From Candidatus Galligastranaerophilus gallistercoris (GTDB lineage: Bacteria; Cyanobacteriota; Vampirovibrionia; Gastranaerophilales; Gastranaerophilaceae), in assembly GCA_018710795.1 (NCBI GenBank), contig DVJH01000045.1, forward strand, positions 1 to 10,535: a stretch of 10,535 nt of DNA, written 5' to 3'. The translations under genes were made by a program, and so were the position numbers. Numbering within the stretch: the stretch's first letter is position 1; the number at the start of each line of letters is the position of its first letter. The notes under the pieces were generated by a model, which was not told the DNA's origin, did not search any database, and was given only the letters and a program-made list of their open reading frames with translations. Positions 1 through 6,690 of the stretch are shown here, one piece after another.

Positions 1-921
1 AAAGGCTACCCTGAAGATAAAAGGGAAAGATGCGTTGTAATTGAAGAAATAAGAATGGGGCAGGACAGAAACTGGAGAAAAGTATACAATGCCCTTAACG
101 ATTCAATGTATGAAAAACACCCTTATAAAAGAGATGTAATAGGCACAAAAGAAATAATTTCGTCAATTTCAAGAGATGAAATTATGAGATATTATAAATC
201 GTTCTACACACCCGAAAATATGGTAACGGTCGTAGTGGGAGACATAAATTCGGATGATGTCATAAAAAACGTTCAAAAAGAATTTAAATTTCAAAATTTT
301 AACGACTTTGACAAACTGCATCCGGATGAAAGAATAACCGAAACAAGTATAAAAAACCCTCAAATCATAGAAAAAACCGCACACATTCAAACAGGTTTTA
401 TGATGTACGGTTTTTTGGCCGACAAACCCGAAAACCTGAAAGAAACAATTGCGCTTGATTTAATAACTACGATTCTTGGCGACGGAAAAAGCTCAAGGCT
501 GAATACAAACCTGATAGAAAGCGTAAGCGAGCCTTACGTTTATGAGGTTCAAGCCTCTCATTATCAATTTAAAGACGGGGATAATTTTATGATTGACATT
601 AATTTTAACCCCGAATACAAAGATAAAGTCATCTCGGATATTAATAAAGAACTCGACAATTTAAACAATATAAAAGAAGAAGAACTTAAAAAAGCCAAAA
701 AATTTGCCGAAATCGCATTTGCACAGGAAGCGGAAACCGTCTCCGGCATAGGAGAAACGATAGGCGAATTTATGATAGTTTTTAACAACTTATCTCTGGC
801 GGATAAATATTTAAAATTACTCAATGAAATTGATACAAAATATCTGGAAGAAATTGCAAAAAAATATTTATCGAAAGAACACGCCGCAATCAGCATTTTA
901 ATGCCTGAAAAGGAGCAATAA
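1..921 (+). CDS. M16B family zinc metallopeptidase, probable catalytic subunit (5'-truncated by window edge)
   Basis: The frame is open from base 1 and shows 306 residues. M16B proteins are usually about 410 residues, so roughly 100 N-terminal residues, including the HxxEH zinc motif, lie outside the window. The visible start ERCVVIEEIRM matches the conserved helix after that motif. Glu9 and Glu16 of the fragment are seven apart, as in other M16 proteins, and Glu16 is the probable third zinc ligand. HPYKRDVIGT follows at about residues 39-48, then a second M16 domain with GDGKSSRL (about 161-167). In that domain Ile173 replaces the Arg of the Arg/Tyr substrate-binding pair. The family cleaves peptides or unfolded segments inside a clam-shell dimer. 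The ATG at 55 is internal and is not the real start. The stop touches the ATG of the next M16 gene, and AGGAG (911-915) inside this gene serves that start. The catalytic role is inferred, since the active-site motif cannot be seen. Confidence 0.9.
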   Translation, partial: KGYPEDKRERCVVIEEIRMGQDRNWRKVYNALNDSMYEKHPYKRDVIGTKEIISSISRDEIMRYYKSFYTPENMVTVVVGDINSDDVIKNVQKEFKFQNFNDFDKLHPDERITETSIKNPQIIEKTAHIQTGFMMYGFLADKPENLKETIALDLITTILGDGKSSRLNTNLIESVSEPYVYEVQASHYQFKDGDNFMIDINFNPEYKDKVISDINKELDNLNNIKEEELKKAKKFAEIAFAQEAETVSGIGETIGEFMIVFNNLSLADKYLKLLNEIDTKYLEEIAKKYLSKEHAAISILMPEKEQ

Positions 922-2148
922 ATGAAATATCTTGAAATTAACGATACAAAAATTGTTTTTGAAAACATAAAAGAAACGCCCCGCTGCGCAATTTATCTCT
1001 ATTTTGAAACAAATGAAAAATTTCCCTTTGACGGAGTACATGTGCTTGAAGGGAATCTTTTATTGCAGGGAACAAAAACCAAAAACTCGGAGCAAATCGC
1101 AACGGAACTTGAAAATTCCGGAATTGAAGTAAGCATTGATTCAAGGCTTGATTTTTTAAAGGTTTCGATTGTGTGCCTCAATGAAGATGTGGAATTTGCG
1201 CTTGAAACCGTAAACGATTTAATGCTTAATTCAACGTTTAACACCTTTGACAAAGAAGTTTTCAAATTCAAAGGCGAAACAATGTCTGCTATGGATTCTC
1301 CGGTTGCAAAAGCATCAGATGCATTTTACAGAGAAATTTTTAAAAACGGCAAATATTCTCTGACAAGCACAAAAATTCTTGAAACAATCGATAAAATGAC
1401 AAAAGAGGATGTCATAAAATACCATAACAATCTTTTATCGGGGCGCAAAATTATCTCAATCGCAGCCGATATTGATAATGAAAACGATTTTTTAAATATG
1501 GTTTCATCAAAACTGAGCTGCATGAAAAATTCAAACGATTTTAAAAACAGCGGGGATGAAATTAAAACATATACACCCGGCATTATAAAAATTACGAAAA
1601 ACGACGCCAAACAGGCGCAAATTTTTCAAGGATTCATAGTCCCCGGGTTATACGACAAAGACTACGCAAAATTATGCGTCTTAAATAACATTCTTGGCGC
1701 AAGCGGGCTTTCTTCAAGACTTTTTGTCGAATTAAGGGACAAAAAAGGGCTTGCATACACGGTAAGAAGCTCATATAAAACAATGAAGCACGGAGCATGT
1801 TTTATTTTATACATAGGAACGGAGCCTGCCAACATTAAAAAATCACTCGAAGGCTTCAGATATGAAATTGAAAGAATAATTAAAGAACCGCCGGATGAAA
1901 AAGAATTGAAAGGCGCAATTGAAAATTATACGGGCAAATTCAAATATTTTTACACCCAGACAAATTCGCAAATCGCGGGTGCTAACGGTTGGAACTGGAT
2001 ATGTAATCTCGGATTTGATTATCATGAAAAAATGCTTGCCGAAATTAAAAAAGTAACAATAAAAGATGTTATCGAATGTGCGAAAAAATATCTTTTAAAA
2101 GAACCGGTAACAATAGTTCTTGCACCGGATGAATTTTTAAAGTTTTAA
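922..2148 (+). CDS. M16B family peptidase-like protein, probable non-catalytic partner subunit
   Basis: This 408-residue protein has full M16B length with two homologous halves. At the place of the HxxEH zinc motif it reads HVLEG (residues 40-44): His40 and the general-base Glu43 are present, but the second His ligand is Gly44. The downstream Glu pair (Glu112, Glu119) is kept. The C-terminal half has SSRLFVELRDKKGLAY (264-279), with Arg272 and Tyr279 as the typical Arg/Tyr substrate-binding pair. In characterised two-gene M16B enzymes and in mitochondrial processing peptidase, one subunit carries zinc and the other carries substrate-binding residues; this protein looks like the second kind. 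There is no signal peptide, so it is probably cytoplasmic. The ATG directly follows the upstream stop and sits 6 nt after AGGAG, so the genes are surely co-transcribed and probably translationally coupled. Residual activity with an altered metal site cannot be excluded. Confidence 0.92.
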   Translation: MKYLEINDTKIVFENIKETPRCAIYLYFETNEKFPFDGVHVLEGNLLLQGTKTKNSEQIATELENSGIEVSIDSRLDFLKVSIVCLNEDVEFALETVNDLMLNSTFNTFDKEVFKFKGETMSAMDSPVAKASDAFYREIFKNGKYSLTSTKILETIDKMTKEDVIKYHNNLLSGRKIISIAADIDNENDFLNMVSSKLSCMKNSNDFKNSGDEIKTYTPGIIKITKNDAKQAQIFQGFIVPGLYDKDYAKLCVLNNILGASGLSSRLFVELRDKKGLAYTVRSSYKTMKHGACFILYIGTEPANIKKSLEGFRYEIERIIKEPPDEKELKGAIENYTGKFKYFYTQTNSQIAGANGWNWICNLGFDYHEKMLAEIKKVTIKDVIECAKKYLLKEPVTIVLAPDEFLKF

Positions 2149-2155
2149 GATAATT

Positions 2156-2177
2156 AAGTTATTTGCACAAATAACTT
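2156..2177. repeat. Perfect 10-bp inverted repeat overlapping the promoter of the TPR gene
   Basis: AAGTTATTTG (2156-2165) and CAAATAACTT (2168-2177) are exact reverse complements separated by CA. The repeat starts 8 nt after the stop of the second M16 gene. No T-run follows on either strand, so an intrinsic terminator is unlikely. The arms cover the predicted -35 box (2163-2168), which is the geometry of an operator for a dimeric repressor. A hairpin in read-through mRNA is the other possibility. The sequence fact is certain; the role is inferred. Confidence 0.6.
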
Positions 2178-2191
2178 CGATAAAGTAAAAT
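2163..2191 (+). promoter_or_regulatory. Predicted sigma70-type promoter for the TPR gene
   Basis: TTGCAC (2163-2168, -35) and TAAAAT (2186-2191, -10) are separated by exactly 17 nt, each with one or two departures from consensus. The start point would lie near 2198, giving a leader of about 20 nt before the TTG codon at 2217. The -35 box is embedded in the inverted repeat at 2156-2177, which suggests repression. This is the best-formed promoter I see in the window. Confidence 0.55.
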
Positions 2192-2201
2192 CTTAAACAG
2201 T

Positions 2202-2206
2202 GAGGA
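2202..2206 (+). promoter_or_regulatory. Ribosome binding site deciding the TTG start of the TPR gene
   Basis: GAGGA lies 10 nt before the TTG codon at 2217. The frame is open upstream only back to an in-frame TAA at 2181-2183, and this stretch holds no in-frame ATG or GTG. The next in-frame ATG is about 49 codons into the repeat region, so the TTG is the likely start. Confidence 0.55.
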
Positions 2207-2216
2207 AATTATTGTT

Positions 2217-3809
2217 TTGGCAAATTTAAAAGAGATAAATAAAAAAATCGATAAACTTAAACACAAAGGCGAAATTCAAAAAGCAATCGAATATTGCCAG
2301 TCTGTCCTTTTGCAGGAGCCTTCAAACCCCGAATTAAACATAAGACTCGGCGATTTGTACATGGACTGGCACCTTGATGTTTATCAGGCAAAACAATATA
2401 TTGACGAAGCAATTATTCAATATCAAAAAGCATGCGAAACACTTCTTGATAACGGCGAAGTCTATTATAAAATAGGTTTTGCTTTCTTTCATAAAGGAGA
2501 ATTAGACAGAGCTTTGAATTATTTTGAAATGGCACTGAAAAATAATGCCAATAAATCCCAGTGCTATTTTATGATTGCAAACTGCTACAAAAAGAAAGAG
2601 CGATACGCGGATGCGCTCGACGAAGCGGATAAAGCGCTCAAATGCGCCTTTTTAAACACTTCAAGAATACATTACCTGAAGCACAGGTTACTTAGAATTG
2701 CATTTTTTTCCAATCAAAATTCAAAGTGGAAAAGCTTTTTAGAACTTATGCTTTCATATTTAACTCTTCCGTTTGATCCCGAAGCAAAAAAAGATGTTGC
2801 AAAAAAATTCAAAATCATAGGCATTTCAAAAGAACTCTATCTCGCCGCAAAAGCAACAAGAAGCAGGCATTACCTTGACGCGGTTAAATACTATTCCCAG
2901 GCAATAGATAAAATGCCCGGATTTACGACCCTTTACTGTCTTTTAGGCGATATATACAGAATTTTGGGGCGCCATGAAGAAGCAATAATAGAATATAAAA
3001 TGGCAAGATGGATTGACTCACTGTATCTTCCCGCATACGTGGGACTTGTACAGGCGTATGAAGAAATGGGAGAGTATGAATCCGCAATTGAAACGTATAA
3101 AAAATTCATAACAATTCACCCGAACAACCCGATACTTCACAGCCAGATTGCAAACCTGTATTTTATGAAAGGCGAACACAATAAAGCCGTTTCACATTAT
3201 CAAAGCGCAATATTATTGAACCCTAAACATGAAAAAGCACCCGAAATTGCGCAAACGTTGGGATTTTTACTGCAGCATTTTATTGAAAACGATGAAGCTG
3301 CCGTTCTTGCATTCTTAACCGCATACGTTCTGGATACGGGCAATTTGGATATTTATATAGGGCTGGGTGCCGCTTTCTATGAAAAAGAAGATTATGTAAA
3401 CGCGCTTAAAGTATACAGACGTGCAATCGAATTGCAGCCCACAAATGCAAAAATACACTGCAACCTCGGATTTTTGCTCTGGGGTCTCGGAAATTTAACG
3501 GAAGCAATCAGCGAATACGAACTTTCAATTAAATATGACCCGACTTATGCAATTGCACATAACAACCTCGGCGTAATTTATCTTGACGATCTGGCACAAA
3601 TTCAAAAAGCCGCGGATTGCTTTAAAGCCGCCCTTGAATATGACCCGAATTACGCTCTTGCACATTATAACTATGCAAGGTGTCTATCCATAAAAGGCGA
3701 AAAAGTTGAAGCGGCAAAATATTACAGAGCCGCACTTGATATAAACGCACTCACAAAAGAGATGGACCCTAACGAAATTCAAGACAGACTGAACAGTCTT
3801 TTTGAATAG
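2217..3809 (+). CDS. Tetratricopeptide-repeat (TPR) protein
   Basis: This 530-residue soluble protein is built almost entirely from about ten 34-residue TPR helical hairpins. They are recognisable near residues 81-114, 204-237, 238-271, 272-305, 306-339, 377-411, 412-445, 446-480 and 481-514, with a more divergent one at the N-terminus. Typical signatures are YYKIGFAFFHKGELDRALNY, HCNLGFLLWGLGNLTEAISEY and AHNNLGVIYLDDLAQIQKAA. The less regular stretch at about 145-203 may be a spacer or degenerate repeats. There is no signal peptide, membrane segment or fused catalytic domain, so it should be a cytoplasmic protein-interaction scaffold. The start is TTG at 2217, preceded by GAGGA. It has its own predicted promoter with an overlapping inverted repeat, and is followed after 48 bases by the peptide-permease genes, so it may lead that transcript. 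TPR similarity does not identify a partner, and I do not recognise a specific gene. Confidence 0.9.
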   Translation: MANLKEINKKIDKLKHKGEIQKAIEYCQSVLLQEPSNPELNIRLGDLYMDWHLDVYQAKQYIDEAIIQYQKACETLLDNGEVYYKIGFAFFHKGELDRALNYFEMALKNNANKSQCYFMIANCYKKKERYADALDEADKALKCAFLNTSRIHYLKHRLLRIAFFSNQNSKWKSFLELMLSYLTLPFDPEAKKDVAKKFKIIGISKELYLAAKATRSRHYLDAVKYYSQAIDKMPGFTTLYCLLGDIYRILGRHEEAIIEYKMARWIDSLYLPAYVGLVQAYEEMGEYESAIETYKKFITIHPNNPILHSQIANLYFMKGEHNKAVSHYQSAILLNPKHEKAPEIAQTLGFLLQHFIENDEAAVLAFLTAYVLDTGNLDIYIGLGAAFYEKEDYVNALKVYRRAIELQPTNAKIHCNLGFLLWGLGNLTEAISEYELSIKYDPTYAIAHNNLGVIYLDDLAQIQKAADCFKAALEYDPNYALAHYNYARCLSIKGEKVEAAKYYRAALDINALTKEMDPNEIQDRLNSLFE

Positions 3810-3857
3810 TGCCGATTGTATTAATGCCACAGAAATTGATTTTGATAAAATTAATAT

Positions 3858-4826
3858 ATGTCTATTTGGATTTACATATTTAAAAGAATATTGCAAAGCA
3901 TACCGATACTTATACTGGTAACGATTATAAGCTTTTTTCTGATAAGACTCTCTCCCGTTGATCCGCTTGCGGAACTAAGGCTCAACCCTGCAATTTCAAA
4001 ACAAACCATCGAATATGAAACAAAAAGGCTCGGGCTTGATAAGCCGATTCCCGTTCAATATTTTTACTGGGCAAAAAATTTTATAAAAGGCGATATGGGA
4101 ACCACAACAACCGGCGAATCGGTTTCGGGAAAAATAAAAGAAAGGGTGTTAAATACGCTTCTTTTATCGCTGAATGTAATTTTTTGGACCTGGCTTATAG
4201 GAATTCCTCTCGGAGTAATAGCGGCACTTAATTATAGAAGCACATTTGACAGGTTACTAACGTTGTTTTCAAGTGCGGGCATGGCAATACCTTCGTTTTT
4301 CTTTGCGGTTTTATTGCTCATATTTGCTCAAAAAACAGGGCTTTTTCCGATAGGCGGACTTACAAGCGCAAATTTTTACACAATGACTTTGTGGAACAAA
4401 ATCATCGACATAATGCACCACCTTGTTCTTCCCACATTTGTTCTAACTACGCTTTCACTCGCAAGTCTCTCAAGACAGATGAGAGCAAATCTGCTTGATG
4501 TACTTGATTCTGATTTTGTTAAATATTTGGTCGCAAAAGGAATACCGAAAAATAAAATTATTTTTAAACACGCAATGAGAAATGCGATAAACCCGCTTAT
4601 AACGCTTCTCGGGTTTGAATTTGCAGGATTATTATCGGGCGCTGCGCTTACCGAATATGTCTTTCAATATCCCGGGCTTGGAAGACTGATTTTGGAAGCG
4701 GTCATGAAATCGGATATTAACCTTGTAATGGCGGGTCTTGTTATAGGGTCAATCATGCTTGTTGCGGGCAACATAATTTCGGATATTCTTTTAAGAATAA
4801 CGGATCCCAGATTGAGGGCGAACTGA
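3858..4826 (+). CDS. DppB/OppB-type peptide ABC transporter permease
   Basis: This 322-residue inner-membrane permease is of normal family length. It opens with the family-typical MSIWIYIFKRILQSIPILIL (TM1 about residues 11-31), followed by the SPVDPLAELR segment. Further membrane segments lie near 101-122, 132-157, 187-203, 250-268 and 288-311. The cytoplasmic EAA-like loop that docks on the ATPase is DFVKYLVAKGIPKNKIIFKH (219-238), followed by AMRNAINPLIT. The C-terminus ends in the characteristic DPRLRAN. Such proteins pair with a DppC-type permease to import di- or oligopeptides, or sometimes nickel or other solutes; the substrate cannot be read here. The ATG at 3858 is the first possible start, because an in-frame TAA lies at 3852-3854. 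No Shine-Dalgarno motif precedes it. The stop overlaps the next permease's ATG by one base. Confidence 0.93.
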   Translation: MSIWIYIFKRILQSIPILILVTIISFFLIRLSPVDPLAELRLNPAISKQTIEYETKRLGLDKPIPVQYFYWAKNFIKGDMGTTTTGESVSGKIKERVLNTLLLSLNVIFWTWLIGIPLGVIAALNYRSTFDRLLTLFSSAGMAIPSFFFAVLLLIFAQKTGLFPIGGLTSANFYTMTLWNKIIDIMHHLVLPTFVLTTLSLASLSRQMRANLLDVLDSDFVKYLVAKGIPKNKIIFKHAMRNAINPLITLLGFEFAGLLSGAALTEYVFQYPGLGRLILEAVMKSDINLVMAGLVIGSIMLVAGNIISDILLRITDPRLRAN

Positions 4827-5893
4827 TGGACGGCTTTTTTTCACGTTTTAAAAAAGATAAAATAAGCCTCTCGGCACTGATTGTACTTGTGGTACTATAT
4901 GTTGCAATACTTTTTGCAACGTTTATCTCGCCTTATGATAAAAATTATTCGGACAGAAGCCTTTCGTATTCACCGCCGAGCAACATTTATACAATAACTC
5001 CCGAAGGCAAACTCTCAAAGCCTTATACATATAACTGGAAAAGAAAATTTAACACCCATACGCTAAATGTCGAATTCAGAGAAGACAGAAGCCAAAAATA
5101 CTATTTGAATTTTTTTTCAGAAGGCTTTGAATACAAGCTTTTTGGTATATTTAAAACAAATATTCATCTTTTTGGAATTGAAAACGGCGGAAAGTTAAAC
5201 CTTTTAGGCTGCGATATAAACGGCAGAGACAATTTTTCAAGGCTGTTATACGGCGGAAGAATTTCTCTTACGATAGGTTTTCTTGCCCTTTTGATTTCTT
5301 TTCCGATTGGGCTTTTATACGGCGGAATTTCGGGATATTTCGGCGGAAAAACGGATATTATACTTATGAGAATATCGGAAGCAATTATGTCGATTCCGAC
5401 TTTTTATCTCTTGATTATTCTGGCGGCAATACTTCCTTCCGATATGACAAGCGCACAAAGATTTGCGCTTATAACGGTAATTCTTGCCTTTATAGGCTGG
5501 GCGGGATTTGCAAGAGTCGTAAGAGGCATGGTTTTGTCAATCAAAAACGAAGAATACGTTAAAGCGGCAAAAAGCCTTGGCGCAAGCAATTTGAGAATAA
5601 TTACGAAACACATTCTGCCTCAAACATCAAGCTACGTTATTATTGCAATTGCGCTGAGCGTACCCGGGTTTATACTGGCAGAATCGGGTTTGAGCTTTCT
5701 CGGACTCGGCATTCAACAGCCTGATGCCAGCTGGGGAAATATGCTTAAAGAGGCGCAGGAATTTGCAAACATAATGTATCGCCCCTGGCTTTTAACGCCC
5801 GGATTTTTAATTTTTATTGCGGTTTTGTCTTATAACGTAATAGGCGATACAATAAGGGATATTCTGGACCCTAAAAGCAAAATCAGGACTTAA
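4826..5893 (+). CDS. DppC/OppC-type peptide ABC transporter permease with enlarged periplasmic segment
   Basis: This 355-residue protein is the second permease of the transporter. TM1 spans about residues 14-34. A hydrophilic segment of some 90 residues (about 36-127) precedes LLGCDINGRDNFSRLLYGGRISL (126-148), the equivalent of the family's LGTDxxGRDxxSR motif. In most DppC proteins this segment is much shorter; longer versions occur in YejE-like and some other peptide permeases, as I recall them. More membrane segments lie near 147-170, 188-204, 212-232, 268-285 and 322-341. The EAA loop is EEYVKAAKSLGASNLRIITK (242-261). LAESGLSFLGLGIQQPDASW (284-303) and the terminal DTIRDILDPK are classic. 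The ATG lies in a TGATG overlap with the upstream stop and 7 nt after GAGGG (4814-4818), so the two permeases are coupled. No ATPase or binding-protein gene follows. Confidence 0.93.
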   Translation: MDGFFSRFKKDKISLSALIVLVVLYVAILFATFISPYDKNYSDRSLSYSPPSNIYTITPEGKLSKPYTYNWKRKFNTHTLNVEFREDRSQKYYLNFFSEGFEYKLFGIFKTNIHLFGIENGGKLNLLGCDINGRDNFSRLLYGGRISLTIGFLALLISFPIGLLYGGISGYFGGKTDIILMRISEAIMSIPTFYLLIILAAILPSDMTSAQRFALITVILAFIGWAGFARVVRGMVLSIKNEEYVKAAKSLGASNLRIITKHILPQTSSYVIIAIALSVPGFILAESGLSFLGLGIQQPDASWGNMLKEAQEFANIMYRPWLLTPGFLIFIAVLSYNVIGDTIRDILDPKSKIRT

Positions 5894-5895
5894 AA

Positions 5896-6618
5896 ATGTT
5901 TGAACAAAATTTATACGACTGCATTATGCAAAACACGGATTTCTATGCGCTTGTTGCATCAAGGCTTTTTGCCGCAATATTATTTGCATCTCTTCTCGGC
6001 ATTGAAAGAGAACTGACGGGAAAAGTTGCGGGATTAAGAACACATATTCTTGTTTGTGCGGGCGCATGCGTATTTACGCTTTTATCGATATACGGTTTTA
6101 AAATGCACATAACGGAAGGTATCGCAGGTGTTAACGACCCCGCAAGAATCGGCGCGCAAATTATAACCGGCATCGGTTTTATAGGTGCGGGAACAATAAT
6201 GCGCACGGGCTCAAATATCTCAGGTATAACAACGGCGGCAACACTTTGGATGGCAGCCGCAATAGGAATGGCATGCGGCTCGGGGATGTATGCCGTAGGA
6301 TTATTCGCAACATTATCAACTTTATTTGTGCTTATTTTAATAAGACAATTCGAAAAAAGATTTTTATCCGATTTCCTGAAAAAATACAGAAATGTAAAAA
6401 TTTCAATATCATGTAATATAGACAGTATTGATAAAATTACTAATATAGTTGATACCCACTTTTCAAACATAACAAAAATTGAAAGAAGAATAGCAAACGA
6501 CAATGAATATCTGCTTAAACTAAATGTAACGACAAGGAAAAATTTAAGAACGATAAATGAAATATTTAAAGCGGCACAAGCGATAAACAAAATTGATATT
6601 CAGGAAATTTATGAATAA
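5896..6618 (+). CDS. MgtC/SapB family inner-membrane protein
   Basis: This 240-residue protein has the MgtC/SapB core: GIERELTGKVAGLRTHILVC (35-54), DPARIGAQIITGIGFIGAGT (81-100), and GITTAATLWMAAAIGMACGSG (110-130, described by its key Gly/Thr/Ala residues). Five membrane segments are expected near 18-36, 48-66, 86-104, 112-128 and 131-150. A soluble C-terminal part (about 165-240) of alternating strands and helices resembles the ACT-like tail of longer MgtC proteins. Relatives are tied to survival at low magnesium and to control of membrane ATPase or phosphate uptake in intracellular pathogens; elsewhere the role is often unknown. The start is set by AGGA (5885-5888), 7 nt before the ATG, and only 2 nt separate it from the permease stop, so it is probably in the same transcript. 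A functional link to the transporter is not shown. Confidence 0.9.
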   Translation: MFEQNLYDCIMQNTDFYALVASRLFAAILFASLLGIERELTGKVAGLRTHILVCAGACVFTLLSIYGFKMHITEGIAGVNDPARIGAQIITGIGFIGAGTIMRTGSNISGITTAATLWMAAAIGMACGSGMYAVGLFATLSTLFVLILIRQFEKRFLSDFLKKYRNVKISISCNIDSIDKITNIVDTHFSNITKIERRIANDNEYLLKLNVTTRKNLRTINEIFKAAQAINKIDIQEIYE

Positions 6619-6645
6619 AATTTAAAAACTGTACTAATATTTTTG

Positions 6646-6684
6646 CTTGTGATACATTAATTTTATAGAAAGGCTTATCACAGG
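6646..6684 (+). promoter_or_regulatory. Potential stem in the infB leader reaching into its ribosome binding site
   Basis: CTTGTGATA (6646-6654) can pair with TATCACAGG (6676-6684) over 9 bp, including one G-U pair, with a 21-nt loop. The 3' arm takes in the first bases of AGGGA (6682-6686), the infB ribosome binding site, so the stem could limit infB translation in read-through mRNA. A weak promoter-like pair, TTGCTT (6643-6648) and TATAGA (6664-6669) with a 15-nt spacer, overlaps it. A transcript from that promoter would lack the 5' arm. The rest of the 72-base gap (6619-6690) shows no terminator. Confidence 0.3.
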
Positions 6685-6690
6685 GACAAA

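Noticed and set aside
55..57. ATG as the start of the first M16 gene
   Set aside because: The frame is open to base 1, and the upstream residues ERCVVIEEIR are conserved M16 sequence, so the gene begins outside the window.
2156..2177. Inverted repeat as an intrinsic terminator of the M16 genes
   Set aside because: The stem is AT-rich and no T-run follows on either strand; the overlap with a promoter fits an operator better.
3817..3858. Inverted repeat TATTAAT / ATTAATA around the start of the first permease gene
   Set aside because: It is almost purely A/T with a 24-nt loop, so it would be very weak and is expected by chance in this composition.
5943..6590. Open frame of 215 codons on the minus strand opposite the mgtC-like gene
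   Set aside because: It lies fully within a clear MgtC-family gene, has no recognisable family or ribosome binding context, and reflects codon bias of the real gene.
6648..6682. TGTGATA...TATCACA as a CRP-type binding site
   Set aside because: The half-sites resemble CRP, but they are 21 nt apart instead of the required short spacing.
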